DNA from: JANQMY01 sp965228775
Lineage (GTDB): Bacteria > Pseudomonadota > Alphaproteobacteria > JANQMY01
Reading direction: 5' to 3'
Assembly (NCBI GenBank): GCA_965228775.1
Contig: OZ245840.1
Location: 124,001-188,000, forward strand
Length of the DNA stretch: 64,000 nucleotides
Positions 26,720 through 35,713 of this stretch are shown here, piece after piece. A program made the translations under genes and the position numbers. Under the pieces are notes generated by a model. It did not search any database. It worked only from the letters and a program-made list of their open reading frames with translations, and was not told where the DNA came from. The first letter of the stretch is position 1, and each line of letters opens with the position of its first letter.

Positions 26720-27295
26720 ATGAAAAAGCCAAACGAAACCAAAAAGCGCATAATTGCTGCCGCAACGCACCTCTTTCGGCGGCGTGGCTACTATGGAACC
26801 GGCCTGTCGGAAATCTTGAAAGAGAGCGGGGCCCCCAAAGGGTCATTCTATTTTCATTTCCCAAGCGGCAAAGATCAGCTTGCGGCCGCGACGATCGATG
26901 CTGCGGCCGACGACACGGAGCGTTTGCTGGGGTCCGTCGCCGGGAGTGCGCATAGCGTCTCTGATTTTATAGACCGGCTGGTGACCAGCTATGCGCGGCT
27001 GCTGGAGCGGTCAGATTTCGAAGCAAGTTCCTTGCTGGCGAATACAGCGTTGGACGTGGCGCCGATGAATGAGGCCGTGACAGAACAGATCAAAACAGGC
27101 TACCGCCGCTGGCACAAAGTCATCGGCAAATTCTGTGCGGAAAACGGAATGTCACGCCAGGAAGGCTCCGACATGGCAGTGCTCATCATCGCGAGCCTCG
27201 AAGGTGCGCTTAGTCTTTGCAGAGTGGAACGGACGACAGCACCCTTGATGGCCGCCGCCCGTCAACTGAAACGAAACGTTCCGAAGGACGTGTGA
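26720..27295 (+). CDS. TetR/AcrR-family transcriptional regulator
   Basis: 191 residues from the ATG at 26720. The N-terminal helix-turn-helix reads IIAAATHLFRRRGYYGTGLSEILKESGAPKGSFYFHFPSGKDQL (about 10-55), a standard TetR DNA-binding domain; the C-terminal half is a helical ligand-binding domain without a recognised subfamily signature. It is divergent from tesB, which it may repress, possibly in response to an acyl-CoA. Operator sites were not resolved by eye. Confidence 0.88.
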   Translation: MKKPNETKKRIIAAATHLFRRRGYYGTGLSEILKESGAPKGSFYFHFPSGKDQLAAATIDAAADDTERLLGSVAGSAHSVSDFIDRLVTSYARLLERSDFEASSLLANTALDVAPMNEAVTEQIKTGYRRWHKVIGKFCAENGMSRQEGSDMAVLIIASLEGALSLCRVERTTAPLMAAARQLKRNVPKDV

Positions 27296-27301
27296 TCGGC
27301 G

Positions 27302-27703
27302 TCAGCCTTCCTTGGGTTCAAGTTTCTCGAAATTCCCAAGTCCACAGCTTCCCAATGATGCTGGGTTGAATGTATCGATGACGCTGATGATTTCGTTGTT
27401 GCACAGTTCGGCAATTCGATTGTCATAGCTGTACGAGCCATTGGATTTCAGCCCAATGCATCCCCGGCCAAGACGATTGAGATACATGTCGCCATTTCGC
27501 ATACGGAACAACATGTGCCGGTCGTCCAGCGGACGCGACGAGGAAATGTTGACAGTGCGGACGCATTTCCGCGTCTCACCGGTCAAATTGTATTTGGCAA
27601 GCTGCTTGGGCAGTTCCGCGGTGGTTTCTTCCGAAATAGCTGTCCCGGTAAACCCGACAAGACAGAAAGACAGAGCGAGCGCGAGAGCACTTGTTTTTTT
27701 CAT
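27302..27703 (-). CDS. Secreted DUF6491-type protein
   Basis: 133 residues. Signal peptide at 1-24 (MKKTSALALALSFCLVGFTGTA). Four cysteines and the patterns LDDRHMLFRMRNGDMYLNRLGRGCIGL and CGLGNFEKLEP match the DUF6491 family of small periplasmic or exported proteins of unknown function. The cysteines (Cys47, Cys82, Cys101, Cys120 approximately) could form two disulphides. Convergent with the TetR gene and separated by only six bases from it. Function unknown. Confidence 0.78.
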   Translation of the reverse strand: MKKTSALALALSFCLVGFTGTAISEETTAELPKQLAKYNLTGETRKCVRTVNISSSRPLDDRHMLFRMRNGDMYLNRLGRGCIGLKSNGSYSYDNRIAELCNNEIISVIDTFNPASLGSCGLGNFEKLEPKEG

Positions 27704-27919
27704 GGCGTGTCACCTCCATAGCGTTTCCTGGTGAGGGGGCTCCGGTTCGCAGTTTGGAAACGCGTCGTACGAAGAATTTGGAGCCACTGATTTCTGTTAC
27801 GAAACGATCAGGCCCATGGACCGAAGACGCTTCATATTATCGCGAAATCGTCAACTCAAATAGGGCGTGAGTATCACAATCGTGACAGCGAATTTGATTC
27901 ACATCTATGCGAATAAAAC

Positions 27920-29713
27920 CTAATGGCTGTGCGCGATGCTGGCCCCTGACGGTATGCGAATGTCATCCACCATATCCCTAACCTTGGACGGGGTGGGGTC
28001 CGTAAAGCGGGCAACACCGATTGCCACTGCAAAGTTTACCAGCATACCGATGGTTCCAATCCCTTCTGGTGAAATGCCAAAGAGCCAGTATTCCGCCGAA
28101 TTTGTCGCTCCAAACCAAGGCGACTTGAAATAGGCGATATAGGCCAAGGTAACGGTTAACCCGGCGACCATCCCCGCAATCGCACCTTCTTTGTTCATTC
28201 CTTTGTAGAAAATGCCCATCAGGATCGCCGGAAACAGAGAAGCCGCTGCGAGGCCAAAGGCGAGGGCAACCACTTGCGCCACGAATCCGGGCGGATTGAT
28301 CCCCAAATATCCCGCGATCACAATGGCGAACACTGCCGCGCCGCGCGCCGCAAGCAATTCGCCGCGTTCGGAAATGTCGGGACGGAATGTCTTCTTCAAA
28401 AGATCATGACTAATGGATGTGGAGATCACCAGAAGCAGACCCGCGGCGGTCGAGAGGGCCGCGGCGATACCACCGGCGGCCACCAACGCAATTACCCAAG
28501 GTGGCAGATTTGCGATCTCCGGGTTGGCCAGAACCATAATGTCCCGGTCCACATCGACTTCATTGAGATTGTTCGTGGGCACGTTGGCGAGGAGACGTTC
28601 ACCACTGGGACCGGTTTCGCCCGTGAAATTGGCTCTGCCTTCAAAAGGTTTGCCTGCAGAATATTGAACGACGCCGTCACCATTCTTATCCATCCAGCGG
28701 ATCAAGCCGATATTCTCAAACGTCTTGAAGAACTGCGGCGTACCGCCTTCTTCTTCTGTGGCTGCGTATGTGGAGCCATTGACGGTCTCGATGAAGTTGA
28801 TCCGCGCGAACGCGCCCACAGCCGGCGCCGTCGTATAGAGCAGAGCGATGAAGGCCAGTGCATACCCCGCCGACATACGGGCATCGGACACTTTCGGCAC
28901 GGTGAAAAAACGGACGATCACATGGGGAAGGCCAGCTGTCCCCACCATCAATGCAAGTGTTATGGCCAACACGTCGATCATCGTTTTCGACCCCAGCGTA
29001 TACGGATTAAATCCGAGATCGACCAAGGTTTGATCGAGCTTCTGCAAGACGGTCAAGCCAGACCCATCAGCAACGGTAGAGCCAAGGCCCAACTGAGGAA
29101 CGGGATTGCCCGTGATCAAAATTGAAATGAAGATGGCGGGTGTCATATAGGCGACGATCAGAACGCAGTATTGTGCCACCTGGGTGTAGGTGATGCCCTT
29201 CATGCCCCCTAACACGGCATAGAAAAAGACAACCCCCATCCCCACAAGTACGCCGATATGGATGGGCACGTCCAAAAAATGGGAAAACACCACGCCGACA
29301 CCGCGCATCTGTCCCGCGATATACGTAAACGAAATGACGATGAGGCAGACCACGGCCACCACACGAGCGCTCTTAGAATAATATCGCTCGCCGATGAAAT
29401 CCGGCACCGTGAATTGACCGAACTTTCGAAGGTACGGCGCCAGCAGAAGGGCGAGCAGCACGTAGCCGCCTGTCCATCCCATCAGGAAGGTGGAGCCGTC
29501 ATACCCGGCAAAGGCGATGATGCCGGCCATCGAAATGAAGGAGGCTGCACTCATCCAGTCGGCAGCCGTCGCCATACCGTTGGCAACAGGGTGTACACCA
29601 CCGCCAGCCACGTAGAATTCATTTGTTGACGATGCGCGCGACCAAATGGCGATACCGATGTAAAGCGCGAATGAAGCCCCGACGACCAGGTAGGTAAGTA
29701 GTTGTGTGCTCAT
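27920..29713 (-). CDS. Sodium:solute symporter (SSS family, VC_2705/ActP-like)
   Basis: 597 residues with about 13 membrane helices. SASTNEFYVAGGGVHPVANGMATAADWMSAASFISMAGIIAFAGYDGS at the start and the later GMAAGL-like helix are typical of the acetate/solute branch (ActP-type). A long loop of about 90 residues near 300-400 contains FFKTFENIGLIRWMDKNGDGVVQYS, an EF-hand-like Asp-rich stretch, a known feature of the VC_2705 subfamily. It couples Na+ entry to uptake of a small acid, likely acetate or another carboxylate. The DUF4212 gene nine bases upstream encodes the small companion subunit. Confidence 0.9.
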   Translation of the reverse strand: MSTQLLTYLVVGASFALYIGIAIWSRASSTNEFYVAGGGVHPVANGMATAADWMSAASFISMAGIIAFAGYDGSTFLMGWTGGYVLLALLLAPYLRKFGQFTVPDFIGERYYSKSARVVAVVCLIVISFTYIAGQMRGVGVVFSHFLDVPIHIGVLVGMGVVFFYAVLGGMKGITYTQVAQYCVLIVAYMTPAIFISILITGNPVPQLGLGSTVADGSGLTVLQKLDQTLVDLGFNPYTLGSKTMIDVLAITLALMVGTAGLPHVIVRFFTVPKVSDARMSAGYALAFIALLYTTAPAVGAFARINFIETVNGSTYAATEEEGGTPQFFKTFENIGLIRWMDKNGDGVVQYSAGKPFEGRANFTGETGPSGERLLANVPTNNLNEVDVDRDIMVLANPEIANLPPWVIALVAAGGIAAALSTAAGLLLVISTSISHDLLKKTFRPDISERGELLAARGAAVFAIVIAGYLGINPPGFVAQVVALAFGLAAASLFPAILMGIFYKGMNKEGAIAGMVAGLTVTLAYIAYFKSPWFGATNSAEYWLFGISPEGIGTIGMLVNFAVAIGVARFTDPTPSKVRDMVDDIRIPSGASIAHSH

Positions 29714-29721
29714 GATAATCC

Positions 29722-30090
29722 CTAGTCGTCGTCATCCACGCCGAACATGCGTTCGATCGTTTTCATTCTGTGTGCGTAGTAAAAGATCAGCGCGACAAAC
29801 ACGAAGATGGAGCCCTGCTGCGCGAACCAGAAGCCGAGGGGAAATCCTCCGATCGTTATTGCATTGAGGGGGCGAACAAACAGAATGCCGGCGCCGAAAG
29901 AAGTCACGAACCAGATTGCCAACAAGATGAGCATCAACCTGATATTGGCAGCCCAATAGTCTTTGGCCCGGCTTTCGCTCAAAACTTCTTCATCATGATG
30001 TCCGTGAGCAGGCTGATTACCGGCCATCATCGCTTTAGGTGCTTTCTGAGCGTCAGGCTGCGACGGCTTTGGCGGCGTTTCTTTATCCAA
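29722..30090 (-). CDS. DUF4212 small subunit of the sodium/solute symporter
   Basis: About 122 residues from a TTG at 30090, chosen because GGGGG lies seven bases upstream; a longer frame to 30123 lacks a ribosome site. The N-terminal 45 residues are polar, then AKDYWAANIRLMLILLAIWFVTSFGAGILF, a loop with LGFWFAQQGSIFVFVALIFYYAHRM, giving two membrane helices. The YWxxNxRLM signature is diagnostic of DUF4212, found next to SSS transporters. It lies immediately before the symporter gene on the same strand and is probably required for its assembly. An acidic tail (VDDDD) ends the protein. Confidence 0.87.
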   Translation of the reverse strand: MDKETPPKPSQPDAQKAPKAMMAGNQPAHGHHDEEVLSESRAKDYWAANIRLMLILLAIWFVTSFGAGILFVRPLNAITIGGFPLGFWFAQQGSIFVFVALIFYYAHRMKTIERMFGVDDDD

Positions 30091-30196
30091 GGTGGGCCCC
30101 CCGATTCTTATTGTCTTTATCAAAGGGCAGGAGAGTACGCTGGCCGAAGCGTCGGCACAATATCTTGGCGCCGATCAATGGGTCTCGGCTCTGTTT

Positions 30197-31087
30197 CTAA
30201 AGACGATCAGCCGAAAATGTCTCGCAGGCGGAAACGCTGCCGGTGCGGTATCCCGTTAAGAACCAACGTTTTCTTTGGTCTGATGTTCCGTGGGTAAACG
30301 TTTCCGGTGTTACCCGGCGCCCGGCGTTTCGCTGAAGCGTGTCGTCGCCGATAGCGGCTGCGGCCTTTAAGCCCTCATCTATATCGCCATCTTCCAAGAT
30401 GCCTGCTGTTCTGTCCGCCTCATGAGCCCATATACCCGCATAGCAATCCGCCTGCAGCTCCATGCGGACTTGAAGGGCATTCTGTTCGGTCTTGCCCACA
30501 GCTGCCTGGCGCTGACGAACCTTGGCTGAAATGCCCGTGATCGTTTGGATGTGATGACCGACTTCGTGGGCGATCACATACGCACCGCCAAAATCTCCTG
30601 GTGCTCCGAACCGATTGGCGAGCTCATTAAAGAAACTTGTATCAAGATAGACCTTCTTGTCGGCCGGACAGTAGAAAGGGCCAGCGGCGGAGGTTGCGCC
30701 GCCACAAGCGCTTGTGACTGAGTTTGTGAAAATGACCATGTTCGGCGCTTGGTAGCGACTGCCAGCTTCAGAGAATTTCTTCGTCCAAACATCTTCGGTC
30801 TCGGCCAGCATGACGCTTGCGAACGCGAACTCTTGATCGCTTTGTGCGGAAGGAGCCCTGGCTGTTTGTTGGCCAGTAGGGGCGAGCAGCGCCATCGGAT
30901 TGAGACCGATCGCTTGGAGGGCAAAGAAGCCGCCAACTAGGACAACAACACCGCCAATCCCAAACCGTCCGATGACAAACCGCAGAATAGGAATGAGAAG
31001 GCCAGCCGCAGGCATACCGGCCCCACTGATCGCGCCCCGCCGGTCTTCCACATTATCGCTCCGCCGGCGGCCTTGCCACTTCACCAT
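30197..31087 (-). CDS. Neutral zinc metallopeptidase (YpfJ family)
   Basis: 296 residues. The zinc motif HEVGH is at 174-178 (VIAHEVGHHIQ) with the downstream ligand likely in ELQADCYAGIWA. One membrane helix at about 29-62 follows MVKWQGRRRSDNVEDRRG, the typical N-terminus of the YpfJ/PF04228 group, so the catalytic domain is extracytoplasmic. The family is widespread, but no substrate is established. Divergent from the ydbH-ynbE-ydbL operon, with about 180 bases between, so shared regulation is possible but not shown. Confidence 0.92.
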   Translation of the reverse strand: MVKWQGRRRSDNVEDRRGAISGAGMPAAGLLIPILRFVIGRFGIGGVVVLVGGFFALQAIGLNPMALLAPTGQQTARAPSAQSDQEFAFASVMLAETEDVWTKKFSEAGSRYQAPNMVIFTNSVTSACGGATSAAGPFYCPADKKVYLDTSFFNELANRFGAPGDFGGAYVIAHEVGHHIQTITGISAKVRQRQAAVGKTEQNALQVRMELQADCYAGIWAHEADRTAGILEDGDIDEGLKAAAAIGDDTLQRNAGRRVTPETFTHGTSDQRKRWFLTGYRTGSVSACETFSADRL

Positions 31088-31268
31088 TCTCTAAAACTCC
31101 CCACAGGATCACGGGGCCATATTGTTAGAAAACGAAAGAACAGCCAAGCAAAACGCCTAAATGAACGAAGGATTCTTGCGTGATTTAATCGCACATTGCA
31201 GGACGCCTTATTGTCTGCCAGTGTAGCGGGAATGCAGTGAAAATCTGCCGTCGGGGGGCAGGCATTTT

Positions 31269-33359
31269 ATGGGTGGTCTTATCCGCGCCATTCGACGTTT
31301 TTTTCGGTTCATCTTCGTCACCACGATCTCGCTTGTGGTTCTTTCCGCATTTCTGGCCGCAGGTGCTGTGTTCTTTCGCAAGCCGGTTGCGGAGTTTCTG
31401 ATTGTTCAAACACTTTCCCTGTACGGCTTCCCGGAGTCGCGTATCTCAATTGACACGTTTTCAGAAAAGACATTTTCCGCAAGCGGCTTCGAACTTGGTC
31501 AGGGCCATGGCTCCGTCGACACAATCGATGTGACTTACAATATTGGGGAGTTACTGCAGGGGCGGCCGGAAAGTGTTTTGATCTCGGGCGTTCGCCTTGA
31601 GGCCGATCTCGACAAACTGGAAGAAGGCGGCCAACGGCGAAGCAGCCTGAATTGGCTCACGGGGCCTCTCCTCAAATCCGGCGCCATTGTCGCAATCGAG
31701 GATGTGGTCGCCACGCTGAAAAATTCTCCCATTGGGAACATTGCTTTACATGCCACCGGGAATGCCGATTTTCTCATGTCACCGGCCACCTTTGAATTGC
31801 AGTTCAGCGCCATACCACTTGATGAGGCCTCGCCGCTTGCGGCCTTCGCCTTCTCCGGTAAAGGAACAACGGCAGATGAAGGCATCGATATTAGCGGCCC
31901 AACCCGTGTGTCATTCATAGATGGCCACCTCGGCAATTGGGCAATAGACAGGCTGGAATATGACGATGAGGCGCAGCTTACAACGATAGACCGGTCTGCG
32001 GTGTTTCGCTTGGCTGCACCGATCGACCTTCGCGTGAGGCAGGTATCCGAGGAAGGATCAGGTACATCGCAAGATGCTGCGGAGGCTCTCGCCTTCGACC
32101 TTAAGACCGGCACAGCGCAAATCACCGCCAACTGGGAAACCGGCTTTTCCGGCACGGCTGAAATCGTTGATGGCAATGTGGACATTGCCATTTGGGATTT
32201 GCAGGCCTCACAGATCAATCTCAAGATACCGTTTGAAGGGGCAAATCTCGCGGACGCCAGCGTCGTCGAAGCACGCATTGTCGATACGGCGGCGCAGACA
32301 CGTTTCAATCCGCACCGGATAGAAGCCACCTTTCAGCAAGACGACGCGGAAATTGCCATGCAGCTCAGTGCCTCTCCGGAAGGAAAGCGCGCCCGGCTGA
32401 CCATGTCTGGAGACTACAATCTTGTAAGCGGGGAAGGGGAGATCGATATCGGCCCCGACATGATCCGCTTCTCAAGAGATGACCTGCAACCGTCAGATAT
32501 AAGCCCGCTGCTGTCCAACTTCACGAACACGACAGGGGTCGTGAGAGTGAACGGCAATATTCGCGTTGTTCCTAATGAACCGATCAAAAGCAGCGCCGTG
32601 CTCACTCTAAAAGATCTGGATACAGATTTTTTTGTTTTGTCATTTGACGACCTTTCCGGCACGTTCAATCTGATCGATCTTCTTGATCCCAAATCTCCGC
32701 CGGGTCAAACCTTCAGTGCACGCGCAATGACGGCGCCGCTCCCGCTCGAAAAACCCGTCTTGAGCCTGCATTGGGTGCGCACCGGAAGTGATCCCCTGAT
32801 TCAAATTGAAAAAGCAGAGGGTGGATTTGCCGACGGCATGATCCGGCTTAAGGAAACACCGTTCCGATTGGCCGCGGAAGAAAACGAGATCACGATTGTG
32901 TTCGACCAGCTCTCGCTGAAGACCTTGTTTGAAGAGTGGGCCGGTGGCCGGGTAAGCGGTGATGGTGTGATTTCCGGCGAGATACCGGTCACACTGACAT
33001 TGGACGGCCCCATCATCACCAAAGGCGAGCTTGCCGCCCTGTCGGGCGGTTTCATCAAGGTTCATTGGGGGGATGCACGCGAATCCCTTGAAGCACAAGG
33101 CAATGAAGTAGCATTGATGGTCCAGGCCTTGGATAACTTCGAATACAGGATCCTTAAGGCGGGTGTCCGGCGCCCTTCAGATGGCGAACTTGTCCTTTTG
33201 GTTCAGTTGGAAGGCGCCAATCCGGAAGTACTGGATGGCTATCCGTTTCGAATCAACGTCAATCTTTCGGGAGACTTGGAAGATGTCCTTGCCGCGATTG
33301 CCGAAGGCCAAAGCCTTACACAAGATCTTTTGCGCGCTCGGATGAACGATGGTAACTAA
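31269..33359 (+). CDS. ydbH: YdbH-like AsmA-family protein (intermembrane phospholipid transport)
   Basis: 696 residues. A single N-terminal membrane helix (about 15-38) is followed by a very long, repetitive beta-rich periplasmic region, as in AsmA-like proteins that bridge inner and outer membranes. LSGGFIKVHWG, DGELVLLVQLEGANPEVLDGYPFRINVNLSGDLEDVLAAIAEGQ near the C-terminus are characteristic of YdbH proteins. E. coli YdbH, TamB and YhdP are redundant in carrying phospholipids to the outer membrane; the same role is inferred here. It is smaller than E. coli YdbH (about 880). Upstream of ynbE and ydbL in the conserved order. Confidence 0.88.
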   Translation: MGGLIRAIRRFFRFIFVTTISLVVLSAFLAAGAVFFRKPVAEFLIVQTLSLYGFPESRISIDTFSEKTFSASGFELGQGHGSVDTIDVTYNIGELLQGRPESVLISGVRLEADLDKLEEGGQRRSSLNWLTGPLLKSGAIVAIEDVVATLKNSPIGNIALHATGNADFLMSPATFELQFSAIPLDEASPLAAFAFSGKGTTADEGIDISGPTRVSFIDGHLGNWAIDRLEYDDEAQLTTIDRSAVFRLAAPIDLRVRQVSEEGSGTSQDAAEALAFDLKTGTAQITANWETGFSGTAEIVDGNVDIAIWDLQASQINLKIPFEGANLADASVVEARIVDTAAQTRFNPHRIEATFQQDDAEIAMQLSASPEGKRARLTMSGDYNLVSGEGEIDIGPDMIRFSRDDLQPSDISPLLSNFTNTTGVVRVNGNIRVVPNEPIKSSAVLTLKDLDTDFFVLSFDDLSGTFNLIDLLDPKSPPGQTFSARAMTAPLPLEKPVLSLHWVRTGSDPLIQIEKAEGGFADGMIRLKETPFRLAAEENEITIVFDQLSLKTLFEEWAGGRVSGDGVISGEIPVTLTLDGPIITKGELAALSGGFIKVHWGDARESLEAQGNEVALMVQALDNFEYRILKAGVRRPSDGELVLLVQLEGANPEVLDGYPFRINVNLSGDLEDVLAAIAEGQSLTQDLLRARMNDGN

Positions 33360-33408
33360 ACAAAACTGCTTCTTGGGGGCATTTCTGCGGAGGGTCGGGA
33401 CCGACATC

Positions 33409-33630
33409 ATGCAATTTCTAGAGTTGTCAGATTGGACAGGGAGGGGGACGCTGATTGTGTCAACGCTCCTAATTTCGGGCATGGCGATGGGCTGTCAGCC
33501 AACCGTGCGTGTCGAGGCCCCGCAAGAACCGATTACCATCAATCTCAATGTCAAATTGGACGCGGATGTACGCGTTAAGCTCGAAGAGCAAGCCCAAGAA
33601 GACATCGATAAGAACGACGACATTTTCTAA
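33409..33630 (+). CDS. ynbE: YnbE-like lipoprotein
   Basis: About 73 residues from the ATG at 33409; an earlier ATG at 33349 overlaps ydbH and would add 20 residues without a lipoprotein-like start. A lipobox-like SGMAMGC precedes the mature part, whose QPTVRVEAPQEPITINLNVKLDADVRVKLEEQAQ is nearly the textbook YnbE sequence. In E. coli YnbE is an outer-membrane lipoprotein that docks YdbH. The two genes overlap or abut here, so they are co-translated. Confidence 0.83.
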   Translation: MQFLELSDWTGRGTLIVSTLLISGMAMGCQPTVRVEAPQEPITINLNVKLDADVRVKLEEQAQEDIDKNDDIF

Positions 33631-33640
33631 GGTGACCCAC

Positions 33641-33985
33641 ATGCAAAACACGTTTTTCACATGGATCGCAAGCATCGCCGCTGTTCTTATGCTGACGCTC
33701 TTTGCCGGCCCCGCCATGGCGGATGCTCTGGACCAATATCGCAAATCAGGCGCGATTATCGAACGGCATGACGGTTTGGTCGAAGCCTCTGGTTCCGCTC
33801 CGGCAGAAGCCAAGGCGCTGGTTCAATCGGTAAATGCAAAACGCCGGAAGCTCTATATGGACCGTGCACGGCAGCAAGGTGTCCCGGCGTCGGAAGTGGC
33901 GAAAGTTTACGCGAACCAGATCTATGCCAGTGCCCCATCCGGCACGAAGTTTCGGCAACCCAATGGATCTATCGTTCAGAAATAG
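33641..33985 (+). CDS. ydbL: YdbL-family periplasmic protein (DUF1318)
   Basis: 114 residues from the ATG at 33641 (AAGGTG upstream). Signal peptide cleaved after GPAMA (about residue 27). The mature part LDQYRKSGAIIERHDGLVEA, then LVQSVNAKRRKLYMDRARQQGVPASEVAKVYANQIYA, matches DUF1318/YdbL. It completes a ydbH-ynbE-ydbL operon. E. coli YdbL is thought to regulate or chaperone the YdbH-YnbE bridge. Confidence 0.88.
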   Translation: MQNTFFTWIASIAAVLMLTLFAGPAMADALDQYRKSGAIIERHDGLVEASGSAPAEAKALVQSVNAKRRKLYMDRARQQGVPASEVAKVYANQIYASAPSGTKFRQPNGSIVQK

Positions 33986-34071
33986 CGGGACGCGGGTGCA
34001 CCCTATAACGGAAGACGCGCTAACGAGTTTGTGATTTGTCGCAGAAAAAGTTGATTGCTACGCCTTAAGGT

Positions 34072-34455
34072 ATGAGCGGGGCTTCAAGAAACTTTAGACT
34101 GGTTTTAGTCGTTTTTGCAGCGTTCGCTGTCTTCGTGAACTTTGCCCGTCCTGCGCCAATTACTGCCTACAATCCTGATCAGTTCGGGTCTGTTGCAAGC
34201 CTCGACAAGGCAGTTTCTCAGGAAAAGCCATACTCCAACGAGGAGCGGTCTGCGAGAGACAGTGGCAGTGATTGTCCTTGTCCCACTGAAATAGAGAATG
34301 CGGACTGCGACGAAGGACAGTGTCCCGTCGGATTTGTTTTGCCTTCATGGACCGCTGCACATCCGAACCAACTTGCGATCCACGCCTCGCTGACTGATTA
34401 CCGGCATGGCATTGGTCCGGAACCCTTCCTTCGACCTCCAAGATTGAACGGTTGA
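34072..34455 (+). CDS. Small secreted or anchored cysteine-containing protein, unknown
   Basis: 127 residues; not recognised. A hydrophobic segment at about 9-27 could be a signal peptide or anchor (FRLVLVVFAAFAVFVNFARPAPITA). The mature part has two short cysteine motifs, SDCPCPT and ADCDEGQCPVG, which could bind metal or form disulphides. TAAGGT sits just upstream of the ATG. It ends 69 bases before the DoxX-family gene and is likely in the same transcript; a link of DoxX proteins to thiol or sulphur redox would fit but is not shown. Confidence 0.6.
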   Translation: MSGASRNFRLVLVVFAAFAVFVNFARPAPITAYNPDQFGSVASLDKAVSQEKPYSNEERSARDSGSDCPCPTEIENADCDEGQCPVGFVLPSWTAAHPNQLAIHASLTDYRHGIGPEPFLRPPRLNG

Positions 34456-34523
34456 TTACCTGTTGGGTCCGCAACAAACGCGGACCTCGCAACCGTCAAA
34501 AACTTAATCTTGGAGTAGACTCA

Positions 34524-35456
34524 ATGATCTTCAAATTTTTGGGTGACGCCCCCTCTGGCGTCGAATCTGCGGATGCGGATCGAATTGCGCTTGTCCTTCG
34601 GGTCGGGCTTGGACTTGTCTTTGTCGCCGGTGGCTGGTGGAAACTTTCCCGCGCCATCGACCCGGAAAGAGCCGAAGCACTAGTTGCGCGCTACATGGCG
34701 GACAATGGCTACATCAACGCTTTTTTTGAGCAGTACCTGTTTGCCGATCCCGGCGCACTGATCACGCCGCTTGGGTTTTTGATCGTATTGTCGGCCTTCG
34801 AACTCGTTTCTGGCCTTGCTTTGTTAGCTGGTTTGTTTGTGCGTGCCCTCAGCTTCATTTACGCATTCCTTTTGTGGAGTTTCGTGATCGCCCTACCTGT
34901 CGTTACCGCACCAGGTGCGAGCATCGACGGCGCGTCCTATTTTTCACCGGCGCTGCTCGTCCAGGTACGGGACGTAGGTCTATCCGGCATGTTCTTTGTC
35001 CTTCTAAATCTTGGTTCCGGCGCGTTTTCGATGGATCGGGCTTTCTTAGGCACAGGCGCGCCGCCATCAAAAGTCAATTGGGAGGCATACGGACTATTGT
35101 TACGGCTTTCTGTTGCTGCCCCATTTATTGTGGGCGGTTTTTTCGCGGGGTACGATCACATCAAGACCTTCGTGGAACTTCCCCTGCTGCTTGCGGTCAT
35201 TGGTATCGTCCTTGCCAGTGGTCATGGCGTCAGACTTGCGGCGGCAGCGGCGTTTGCTGTTCTTGCTTGGTATTGTTTCTGGAAACTCAGTCTCGATGTG
35301 AGTCTATGGAGCAATTTCAATGCGATTAAGCGTGAACTTGCCTTCCTCGCCGGGTCTGCGGTTCTATTCGTCTATCAAGGCGGGGCCGCTTACAGGCCAG
35401 GCAGACTGATTACAAATCCAAGATCAAGCTTCCTTGGAAAGCCAGTCGCGTCCTAA
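34524..35456 (+). CDS. DoxX-family membrane protein (TQO small-subunit-like)
   Basis: 310 residues from the ATG at 34524 (TTGGAG upstream). Residues about 20-160 carry four helices with RVGLGLVFVAGGWWKLS at the start and LSAFELVSGLALLAGLFVRAL, the usual DoxX signature; a C-terminal half (about 175-290) adds three to four more helices. Relatives include the DoxD subunit of thiosulphate:quinone oxidoreductase and bacterial membrane oxidoreductase adaptors. No catalytic partner is nearby; the specific function is unknown. Confidence 0.75.
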   Translation: MIFKFLGDAPSGVESADADRIALVLRVGLGLVFVAGGWWKLSRAIDPERAEALVARYMADNGYINAFFEQYLFADPGALITPLGFLIVLSAFELVSGLALLAGLFVRALSFIYAFLLWSFVIALPVVTAPGASIDGASYFSPALLVQVRDVGLSGMFFVLLNLGSGAFSMDRAFLGTGAPPSKVNWEAYGLLLRLSVAAPFIVGGFFAGYDHIKTFVELPLLLAVIGIVLASGHGVRLAAAAAFAVLAWYCFWKLSLDVSLWSNFNAIKRELAFLAGSAVLFVYQGGAAYRPGRLITNPRSSFLGKPVAS

Positions 35457-35713
35457 ATGACGAAGATGCCGGCGGGGTCAACCGAGCTCGCCGGTATCAC
35501 GTTGCGATGTTTTTTGATTGAGACAGATAGAAAAATGGCAGGCCACGCGAGTCGATAATGCGAACTATTCTTTCGCTATCAGACTACGATAGCATAACCC
35601 AAAAGCACGACGATTGGTCTGAACAGTCGCTATGGCGGTGAAGGTCGCCCGAGCTGTCTTGGACCGAGAAAGGGCTGTCGCCGGAAATGATCGTGTGGTC
35701 ATCTTATCTGAAG

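Noticed and set aside
28274..29125. Long open frame (283 codons) antisense to the SSS symporter
   Set aside because: It is rich in His, Arg and Gln as expected for the antisense frame of a helical membrane protein, and has no family motif.
34874..35329. Second frame inside the DoxX gene
   Set aside because: Shadow of the DoxX reading frame; the translation has no membrane pattern and the in-frame DoxX signature is strong.
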